Of a stretch of 12,006 bases of DNA, positions 1 through 8,500 are shown in pieces (position 1 is the first letter of the stretch; every line of letters starts with the position of its first letter). The DNA is from Baffinella frigidus (lineage: Eukaryota; Cryptophyceae; Cryptomonadales; Baffinellaceae). A model generated the notes under the pieces. The model saw only the letters and a list, made by a program, of their open reading frames with translations. It had not been told where the DNA came from and did no database searches. Both the position numbers and the translations under genes were made by a program. Location: positions 701,458-713,463 of the forward strand of contig MU646329.1 in assembly GCA_026770585.1 (NCBI GenBank), in the 5' to 3' direction.

Positions 1-428
1 GGGGGGGGGGGGGGGGGGGGGGGGTCTTTTGAGTGAGGTACCCCTGTGTGCAGCTGTAGGTTGACAGATTTACCGAATCGGCGAGGCCCCTTGTGAGCCT
101 CGGTCGGTCAGGTGACGAGCCTCGGTGGTTGTCTCACCCCTTTCCCGGGGGGGGGTGTCGCAGATGCGGAACATCTGTAAATTTACCGCGTGTGCCCCGG
201 GGGCGTCTGCCCGCTTGCCCCCCCCGCTCGGACACTGCAGTCGCACCTGGCACCCGTCCAACGCCGGTCCTGCCGCTCATCCCTAGCACGGCGACTGGCA
301 GCCGCGTGCAAACCTGGGGGGACAGGCCACGTGCACTTTCAGAGGCTGTCCGAGTCACACCCGCCCTCTGCCGTCGCGTGGTGAAAGCGTAGTCGTGGAT
401 TCGGCTAGCGTGGTAGCCCCGCCGTCTG
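1..428. other. GC-rich leader, nothing recognised
   Basis: Opens with 24 G residues, followed by GC-rich DNA with short direct repeats (GAGCCTCGGT at ~97 and ~118; a TCTGTAAATTTACC-like motif at ~65 and ~173). Open frames on both strands show no recognisable protein and look like chance ORFs in GC-rich DNA. The poly-G start may be a contig edge. Confidence 0.5.
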
Positions 429-590
429 GTTTAGGGTTTAGGGGTTGGGTTTTAGAGTTTAGGGTTCAGGGTACAGGGTTTATGCTGTGGGGTGTAGGGT
501 TGAGGGTTGAGGGTGTAAGGTTGAGAGTTCAGAGTTGAGAGTTGAGGGTTGAGGGTTGAGGATTTGGGGTTAGGGTGTAGGGTGTAGGGA
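429..590 (+). repeat. Degenerate TTTAGGG telomere-like tract 1
   Basis: Runs of TTTAGGG and variants (TTGAGGG, TGTAGGG, TTCAGGG) in the G-rich orientation on the plus strand. Their degeneracy and internal position mark them as interstitial or subtelomeric rather than a live chromosome end. Confidence 0.8.
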
Positions 591-591
591 C

Positions 592-650
592 CGATCTGCG
601 CTGCCAGGATGTCCAGAAAGGCCTCCAACACCCAGTTGAGCGCCTCGAGA
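592..650 (-). pseudogene. Diverged second copy of the minus-strand exon-like segment
   Basis: Homologous to 1782-1840 over its whole length with the reading frame kept (EALNWVLEAFLDILAAQI). The position matching the acceptor reads TGCG instead of TCAG, and the donor side is GTCCCT rather than GTGAAA. It therefore looks like the decayed member of the pair. Like the other copy, it runs into telomere-like repeats on its 3' side (minus strand). Confidence 0.4.
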
Positions 651-984
651 CGCACAGTCGGCGCCCGAGTCGGCGCCCTCCACTCTAGTGTCTGAGGCCA
701 TGCAAGATTATGCTATGTTCAGGGTGGATTTTGCCAAAAATTGCTATTTTAGCATCGACATAGCTTTAACATGGGACAATCCCCAGCCCAAGATAGCAAA
801 AACACGTTTTAAATTGCATGCCCGGGCGCCCTCCGCTCGGAACGCCACGTCCACGCTCCTCCCTGCCGAGGGGGGGAAGCGAGGTTTATTAAAGTGACAC
901 ACATGACCGCGGTATGGAGCCAGGGGGAAAGGTGGGACGAGACCAGAGTGTTGTAGCTGCCCGTAGCAACCTCGGAGGGTGGGT
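650..984. other. Spacer with K-family repeat, no gene recognised
   Basis: Contains a GGCGCCC-rich block (656-683) that recurs at 1931-1953, an AT-rich stretch, and a minus-strand copy of a dispersed repeat (882-940; see K family). The open frame at 688-897 shows no family features. Confidence 0.4.
882..940 (-). repeat. K-family dispersed repeat, copy 1
   Basis: The reverse complement contains the pattern TGGTCTCGTCCCACC...CGCGGTCATGTGTGTCA...TTCCCCC. It is shared with 1858-1920 (minus) and with three plus-strand copies in intron 6. Confidence 0.6.
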
Positions 985-1124
985 TTATCCGGCGAAACCT
1001 ATTTTTCTTTAGTTGGAGGTCAACGAAAATTACTGCACGGTTCGTTCTTATTAGTAATATTAAAGCAGTTGTGTAGTAATTTTCGTGACCATCAAACTAA
1101 AGAAAAATAGGTTTCCCCGGATAA
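985..1124. mobile_element. Foldback/MITE family A, copy 1
   Basis: 140-bp near-palindrome. The outer arm TTATCCGG.GAAACCTAT and inner core CGAAAATTACT(G/A)CAC are mirrored at the other end as GTGTAGTAATTTTCG...GGATAA. No coding capacity. Copy 2 at 7407-7545 shares both outer and inner arms. Confidence 0.85.
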
Positions 1125-1245
1125 GGGTATGCGAGGGTCCCGCGCCTGTTGTGACTGCACCGAACAGGTTTGGTACCAGGAAGAAAACACATGGTAAGCA
1201 TGAGCACAGTTGTCCGTGCTCATGGCATGGTCGGAGTGTAAGATC

Positions 1246-1350
1246 TTAGAAGGGTTGAGGGTTTGCGGTTCAGGGTTTTCGGTGTAGGGTTTACGGTGTA
1301 GGGTTGAGGGTTTAGGGTTTGGGGTTTACGGTTCACGGTTCACGGTTTAG
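1246..1350 (+). repeat. Degenerate telomere-like tract 2
   Basis: Short block of TTTAGGG/TTTACGG/TGTAGGG variants, separated from tract 3 by about 60 bp of unique sequence. Confidence 0.7.
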
Positions 1351-1411
1351 GTCCTTGAGGTCCTTTTAGGTTCTTCGAGCTCCCAACATAGGCGGACACC
1401 GGAAGTTACAG

Positions 1412-1771
1412 CTTACGGTGTACGCTTTACGGTGTAGGGTTTAGGGGTTAGGGTTTAGGGTTTAGGGTTTAGGGTTTAGGGTTTAGGGTTTAGGGTTTGG
1501 GGTGTAGGGTTTAGGGTTTAGGGTGTAGGGTTTAGGGTTTAGGGTTGAGGGTTGAGGGTTGAGGGTTGAGGATTGAGGATTTAGGGTTCAGGTTTTAGGG
1601 TTTAGGGTTCAGGGGTGAGGGTGTAGGAGTTGGGGTTTCGGGTGTAGGTTTCAGGGTTGTGGGTGTAGGTTTTTTTGTCTTCGGTGTTTTTGTCTTCGGT
1701 GGGGTAAGGGTTTAGAGTTTGGGGTTAAGGGTTTAAGGTTTAGGGTTGAGTGTTTGAGGTTCGGGGTTCAG
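1412..1771 (+). repeat. TTTAGGG telomere-like tract 3
   Basis: Includes several perfect TTTAGGG units in a row (~1448-1496), then progressively diverged units and a duplicated TTTTTGTCTTCGGTG piece near 1670-1700. Orientation is G-rich on the plus strand. It ends a few bases before the exon-like segment at 1782. Confidence 0.85.
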
Positions 1772-1781
1772 TTTTTTTCAC

Positions 1782-1840
1782 CGATTTCCGCTGCCAGGAT
1801 GCCGAGAAAGGACTTGAGAGCCCAGTTCAGCGCCTCGAAG
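1782..1840 (-). CDS. Exon-like segment of unknown gene, minus strand
   Basis: Read on the minus strand, CTCTCAG is followed by 59 bases encoding FEALNWALKSFLGILAAEI, then G|GTGAAA, so the segment has an acceptor, an open frame and a donor. A second copy at 592-650 encodes LEALNWVLEAFLDILAAQI. Many differences between the copies fall at third codon positions or are conservative, as expected if the segment had coded for protein. The predicted peptide is an amphipathic helix. I do not recognise it. Neighbouring exons of the same gene were not found, so it could be an exon of a divergent gene, an exon fragment, or part of a subtelomeric repeat. Confidence 0.35.
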
Positions 1841-1857
1841 CTGAGAGTGGAAAACAA

Positions 1858-1920
1858 GGTTTACTAAATTGTTAAACACGACCGCTGTACGCCAGGTGGA
1901 CAGGTGGGACGAGACGTGAG
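1858..1920 (-). repeat. K-family dispersed repeat, copy 2
   Basis: The reverse complement reads CGTCTCGTCCCACCTGTCCA...CGTACAGCGGTCGTGTTTAAC, closely matching intron 6 at 10136-10170. It lies just upstream of exon 1. Confidence 0.65.
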
Positions 1921-2063
1921 GGCGCTAGCAGTCGGCGCCCGCGCGCCCTCCACGCGGCATGGTCGGTTTGTAAGCTAAAGATTTTCTCACATCAGGCTCT
2001 TCGTCCGTGAAGAATCAGGTTGTGAGCCTTGATCGCAGAGGTGGCCCAGGTGGAGGAGGCCGG

Positions 2064-2594
2064 ATGCTTTCGGCGAAGTTCAGGGCGGCAGTCCTCGGAC
2101 TCCTTGCTCTCTCCCTGGATAACTCCCGGCAGCTTGTCCGCGGCTCCGCCTTGTCGCTCACCAACGCGTCCCCTGCGGGCGCGCTCGGCCTCGCCCTGAG
2201 GATCCCATCGCGCACTTGGACAGGAACGCAGCAGCTGCGTGGTGAAGCGTCATGTTTGGCGCTGCGCGGCGGCGTGGAGAAAAGAAGCGAGAGCGACTCC
2301 AACGTCTCTGGGCTGACTGACGTCAGCTTCGACACACACACGCCCTCGGAGTTCGAGGCCTTGGATTTCACGGCCGAGGACATGGCGGGAGTCCCAACAG
2401 GACTCTCGAAAGAGCAGGTCATGCAGGAGATGCTCGACGGACGACCCGAGATGATGCTGCCAGCACACCTCAATCGGACAAAAGCGTCAGGTGCCAACAA
2501 GGCGGTGGCGGGCGAGAACGCGAGCGACAGCGGCGACTCGGAGGACGAAGATGATCGAAACGATTCCGCGGAGTACTTGCACGGCATCGAGGAG
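2064..2594 (+). CDS. Exon 1: N-terminal extension of the MDHAR-like protein
   Basis: 177 codons, phase 0, ending GAG|GTGAGA. The ATG at 2064 is the first in this frame after an in-frame TAA at 1971-1973; a four-codon upstream ORF (ATG 1959) ends at that same TAA. The N-terminus has one or two basic residues and then a hydrophobic run (AAVLGLLALSL, residues ~8-18), followed by a Ser/Thr/Ala/Arg-rich stretch and LALRGG at ~65-70. That resembles a signal or organelle-targeting presequence, possibly bipartite as in algae with complex plastids (inference). The rest looks disordered, with an acidic segment (DSGDSEDEDDRND, ~155-167) just before the catalytic domain. No domain is recognised in it. 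Its link to exon 2 rests on matching phase and good splice sites, so it is less secure than the other exons. The reading frame stops at 2613-2615 if the intron is not removed. Confidence 0.7.
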
Positions 2595-5500
2595 GTGAGA
2601 GGAGTGGGGAGCTGATGGGTGGAAGATGAGACACGCAAGGCGCAGGGCAGGGCGACACATTTTGCGAGAGAGAGACCGTAGTGAGACGTGGGCTGGCGGG
2701 GCGGGGCGGGTGCATCGCGCAGCACCCCTTGGCATCGCGAGCAAACGCCCCATCATCGCGTGTGCGCGCAGGTGAGAGCGTGTGCGTGTGCGCGAAGGTG
2801 TACAGGTGAGAGCGTGTGCGTGTGCGCGAAGGTGTACAGGTGAGAGCGTGTGCGTGTGCGCGAAGGTGTACAGGTGAGAGCGTGTGCGTGTGCGCGAAGG
2901 TGTAGGACATGACGCATCATCGCGTGTGCGCGCAGGTGCGCGACGGCACCGTGCGGCTGTTCCCGTACCTGGTGCTCGGAGGCGGCAACGCAGCTGGGTA
3001 CGCGCTCAAGGAGCTGCTGGGGCCCGGCGGCGTGCAGGGCAAGGAAGTCTGCCTGGTTCTCTCTCTCTCGCTCGCTCTCTCTCGCTCTCTCGCGCTTTAT
3101 CTCTCTCTCTCGCACGCACACACACACACTCTCTCTCTCCCTCTCTCCCTCTCTCTCTCTCTCCCCCCCCCCCTCTCTCTCTCTCGTTCGCACACGTGCT
3201 CCCGACAGCAATCCCTGTCATCTGAATCGATGGCGTCCAGCCACCAGCCCTCCCAAGTGGCTCAAATAGTGTCCTGGAAGGTCTTTGAATTTACCGTGCA
3301 TTGGGGTCGGATCCGACCCCGATGTCAAGGTGAATCGACAATGCCCCAGAGCACTATTTGAGCCACGTCCAAGGGCTAGTGGAGGGAGTCGTGGCAAGCG
3401 GGGCCTGAGCCGTAAGTGGACCACCTAATTCCGGCGTCAACATAATTCCGGCGTTCCGTAGGGTGCTGCCGTACGGACTGCCGTGATTAGGTTGATACGG
3501 ATTGCCGTGATTAGGTTGATACGGATTGCCGTGATTAGGTTGATACGGATTGCCGTGATTTGGTTGACGCCGGAATTAGGGCGTCCACTCTCACCCTGGT
3601 CCGTACGTCGACCCGTACCCTGATCCGTAAGGGGACGACCTAACTCCGGCGTCAACATAATTCCGTCATTCCGTAGGGTGCTGCCGCATGCCATGCGGTA
3701 GAGTGATACGGATTGCCGTAATTAGGTTGACGCCAGAATGACACTCTGAGCCAGAACATTTCGCCTAAGTCAACTCCCCCTGAAAGCCAGCGTCTTAAGT
3801 CAAATGCCTGCTCCCAGCGCAAGTCTATCTAAACGAAATGGCAACTTACTGCCGAGGATCAGCTTTGTTGAGTTAAGGTAAAATATCCTGGCGGGCGATG
3901 AATTAGGGCGTCGTCTCTTACCCTGATCCGTAAGGCTGTACCCTGCGGCAGATCTCAGACGAGAAGTACCTTCCGTACGAGCGGCCAGCACTCTCCAAGG
4001 GGTGCGCTTTCTTACCCTGAACCCTAAACCCTGAACCCTGAACCCTGAACCCTAAACCCCTAACCCCTAAACCCTAAACCCTAAACCCTAAACCCTAAAC
4101 CCTGAACACTAAACCCTAAACCCTAAACCCTAAACCCTAAACCCTAAACCCTAAACCCTAAACCCTAAACCTTAAACCCTAAACCCTAAACCCAAAAACC
4201 TAAAACCTAAAACTCCGCCTTTCACTCCTCACAAGTTCCCCTGGTGCCAAGTTCAGTCATCGGTTCAGTCATCACCTCAACTCCTACTCCATCACCCCTG
4301 CCCCAAGCCGGCACCTTGCCCCATCAATCCTGAGCCTCGCGACCAACACCTCCCCCCCAACTGGAGATACCGTCGTGTGGTAGGGGTGATCAAGTGGGAG
4401 TTGAGGGGATACCACCCCGTGTAGGACGACCGAAATCACCCCGGTCATCTGCAGACCGACATCACCCCCAACCGCCGGGGTGTCGTGCGTGGTCGATGAG
4501 GGTGGCGCCGGCAGTGCCTTGCGCGACCAAACTGCCGGTTGATCGCGAGACTCGGGTTGGAGGGCTGGAGGTATCGGCTTGTCGCAGAGGTGATCAAGTT
4601 TATCTCAGAAAACGAGTTCTAAAACTCGTTTTCTTAAGTCAATTCCTTTACAATTTTGTCATCTTATGCGGAGAGTAAAGAATAAGTTGACGAATTTGTA
4701 GGGGAATTGACTTAAGAAAACGAGTTTTAGAACTCGTTTTATGAGATAAAAGTGGGAGTACCTTCAGCCCTCCAACCTGAGCCTCGCGATCAACACCTCC
4801 CCCCCAGCTGGCGGGGTGTCTGGGGATACTACCCCGTGTAGGATGACCGGGGTGATTTCGGTCATCCTACACGGGGTGGTATCCCCAGAGGGTGTCGTGC
4901 GTGGTCGATGAGGGTGATGCCGGTAGTGCCTTGCGCGACCAAACTAATAGGGTAACGGCCTGAAAATGGGGTAGTTAGGCCTACGGGATTGCCTAGGACC
5001 TCCTACCGTAGGCCGAGACTTTTTGGTCCTAGCATCCCTCGGCCTACGGTAGGAGGTCCTAGGCAATGCCGTATGCCCAACTATCCCATTTTCAGGCCGT
5101 TAGCCTATGAAAACTGCCGGGGTGTCTGGGGATACTACCCCGTGTAGGATGGCCGGAGTGATTTCGGTCATCCTACACGGGGTGGTATCCCAGAGGGTGC
5201 GGCGCCTCTGCGAGGAGGGTGATGTCGGTAGAGCGCTGTCCAGAGAAGTTGGCCACCGAAAAATGGGGAAATGGGAAAATTGGAGCCATTTTATCCACTT
5301 TTGAGAAATTCATGATACTTAATTTATCAAAAGTTGACAAAATGGCTCCAATTTCTCGATTTTTTATTATTTTCCGTGGCCAACTTCTCTGCACAGCGCT
5401 CTAGCACGCTGTGGAACGGATGTTGCTCTCTCACGACTTCCCCCACACGAGAATGCAAGAGGGGCCTAATCAAAACCAAGATAATTTGTGCGGTCGTGCA

Positions 5501-8500
5501 CGCCTGGATTCCGCGCTGCAACATCAAACCGGATGTCGCGGTTTTATGGATATCCAATGGATGTGAATGTTGGACCTGGTGTTATGATTTTACGGGTATC
5601 CAATCAATGTGAATGTTGGGCCAATCTCATCCCGCCAGGTAGTTGATTTAAATGCTTCGGAGTTCCCCGAATGCACGAAATTTACTACACGTAAGCTCGT
5701 CCGGGGCTGGACGTGACTGCATTTGGCCAAGTGTGTAGTAAATTTCGTTGATTCGGGGAACTCCGAAGCATTTAAATCAAATACCTGGTCGGATGAAATC
5801 GTTGTGAATGTTGGGCCCGTGGGTGGCAGGTACATGCTGGGCAAGGCGCCGAGTCCGGAGAACGGAGGCTTCCTCTGCAACTCTGAGAAGTTCTACGCCG
5901 AGGTGCCTTAATCCGGGGACATGTTTGATTTATAAGAAAAAAATTCCCTATTTGTTCATAGGAGTTGGACAAAGGTTGATTAGGGCCGTAAGTGAATTTA
6001 ATTAGGGCCAGAATCGCGGAGGTGTCCCCCGCACGGGTTGGCAGAGCGCTGTGCAGAGAAGTTGGCCACCGACAAATGGAAAAACGGGAAAATTGGAGCC
6101 ATTTTGTCAACTTTTGAGAAATTCGTCGTACCAAATTTCTCAAAAGTTGACAAAATGGCTCCAATTTTCCCATTTTTCCATTTTTCGGTGGCCAACTTCT
6201 CTGCACAGCGCTCTATGGATTTGTGTGTCAATGCACGGGTTGGTTGGATTTGGGCCTCTGCAACTCTGAGAAGTTCTACGCCGAGGTGCCGAGGTGCCCT
6301 ACTCCGGGGACATGATCAATTTAAAAGAAAATGGTTCCCTATTTGTTTATAGGAGTTGGACGAAGGTTGATTAGGGCCCTGAGAAAATTTAATTAGGGCC
6401 AGAATCCGGTTTGACAGGCCATTTTCTTTAAAATTAATCATGTTCCCGGACGAGCCCCCCCCATCTGTGGTGTTTACCGATTCACTCCCCCAGATTCACG
6501 TGATAGAAATACCCCCCTCGGGTTAACTATTCGTCTGGAGCAACACGCACCCCGTCCGCCGAGTAAGTGCATCCTCACTAATTCCGGCGTCAACTTGATT
6601 CCGGCATTCCGTATCTCCCTATCGTATCGCATACCGTAGCACCCAACGGACTGCCGGAACCAGGCTGGCGCCGGAAATAGGGCGTGCCCCCTTGCATCGT
6701 GACGTCCGCCGCCATTAACCACACCTCACAAGCTCATAGGCTAACGACCTGAAAATGGGGTAGTTAGGCATACGGCATTGCCTAGGACCTCCTACCGTAG
6801 GCCAAGGGATCCTAGGACAAAAAAGTCTCGGCCTACGGTAGGAGGTCCTAGGCAATCCCGTAGGCCTGACTACCCCATTTTCAGGCCGTTCCCTATTGAA
6901 GCGAATTGGATGCATCCACCCTTCCTTGCAGGTTGCTGAAATAGTGCCCTGGAACCTTTCCGATTTACCTTGCTGACACCCCAGATCTGGGGTGTCTGTT
7001 GAAGGATACGATCCATCAAATTAAATCTCTTACTACTGCAAAATCGCCAAAACAATGGTGTAGTTTTGAATTCGCCCCGTTTGAATTGCCCCCAAAAAAG
7101 GTTCCAGCCCACTGTTTGAGCAATCTCAGAGGGCTGGTGGATGGTGTGAGCTTGTTGAAATTTGCCTCCGGTGGGTACAAATCCGACACACCTAAACGAG
7201 GGAAGCACTTTGATAGTGACGCAACCTATAAATAGTTTTGTAAAGCAACTCGTTTTGGTACAAATTATAAAACAAGGTCCATTTAAAACTAAAAAGGGCT
7301 CCAATTCCTTTTTAAACGAGGTCTTGTTTTATAATTTGTACCAGGAACGAGTTACTTTACAAAACTAATTATAGGTTGCGTCACTATGAACTTGTCTTTG
7401 GGGGTCTTATCCGGGGAACCCTATATTTCTTTCATTTGATGGCAACGAAAATTACTACACAAATACTTTAATGTTACTAATAAGAAAGAATTGTGTAGTA
7501 ATTTTCGTTGCCATCAAATGAAAAAAAATCGGTTTCCCCGGATAAGGTCTAGTGGGAGGCGCTGCGGAGAGACAGCCCCCCGCCCCAACACACGCATCTC
7601 CGCCGAGGGACAGGGACAGCTCCGGGCTTGAGCGAAGAAAGGGAAACATGCCTGATGGCCCAGTGCCGCATTGCGACCCAAGGCCTAGGGCTGCCTCAAT
7701 CGGGTTGACCGACTATTCTCAAGTTGGAATGCTGGGTCTGCGCTGCAAATTTGTCAACTTTGGAGCGGGAAAGCGGCCCGGGCTCACAAAACTACCGAGC
7801 CTGAAAAGACTGAGACAGAGCTAGACGGCGTCGCCTTAGAGCTTGAAGTTAATTAGGGCCCTAATTAACCTTGGTCCAACTCCTATGAACGGACATCTGG
7901 GCCGCTGGCCGACGCTAGGCGGTGGTAGAGCGGGTCGCTCAATAGCTGACACGAGTTAGATCTCGAAAAGCATCGGAGTTTCGAAACTCTTTGGTCACCT
8001 ACGTACCAGATTTCCTTTAAATGGACGCGTTCGCGATGTTTACTACACGAGTTGACTGGTACGTTTCGATGCTCCGATGCGTTTCGAGGTCCGAATCGTG
8101 TCAACTATTGAGAGACCCGCTCTACCACCGCCTAGCGTCGGCCAGCGGCCCAGATGTCCGTTCATAGGAGTTGGACGAAGGTTAATTAGGGCCCTAATTA
8201 ACTTCAATTAGGGCCAGAATCCGGTTCGAAAGGCCATTTTCTTTTCAATTAAACTTGTTTCCCGGGTGCGGAGGTGGCTGTGTCCGCGGCGAGACAGACA
8301 TTCAGTATCGTCAAGTATAGCGACACTTCGGTCGAGCCCTCTTTGGACGCTTTAAGTTGATGGCCCGGCGTCATAAGTTGAATGAAAGTCTCTTCTCTCT
8401 GACAGAGTGGAATGAGCCTACCGTAGAGGGCGTCGCCGGGGCCCCTCCTACCACCAACCCTCACGGTTTGCACAAATAACCGATTTTCGCCGTACGTAAT

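Noticed and set aside
429-1771. A true chromosome end
   Set aside because: Tracts are interrupted, degenerate, internal, and oriented so that they would not cap the left end of this sequence.
2015-2725. 236-codon minus-strand ORF opposite exon 1
   Set aside because: It is the antisense of a GC-rich exon; the plus frame has an ATG after an in-frame stop, a donor at the right phase and a consistent downstream protein.
2470-3225. Long minus-strand ORFs rich in THTLSPVHLRAHA or in RERE repeats
   Set aside because: They are translations of the 34-bp tandem array and of the CT/CA microsatellite, antisense to exon 2 and intron 1.
3481-3568. Possible CRISPR-like array (24-bp units)
   Set aside because: Units are directly adjacent without spacers and lie inside a MITE in an intron.
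5590-6352. Overlapping ORFs on both strands with similar peptides (for example ...CAEKLATEKW...)
   Set aside because: They come from palindromic B-family and A-core elements, which read nearly the same on both strands; no codon bias and no family resemblance. Only 5830-5902 within this stretch is coding.
7552-7824. 90-codon ORF between foldback A2 and G3
   Set aside because: No recognisable motif, no splice-compatible link to the MDHAR-like frame between exons 4 and 5, and low-complexity Pro/Arg start. A short GTCAACTTTGGAGC match to 10981 was noted but is not informative.
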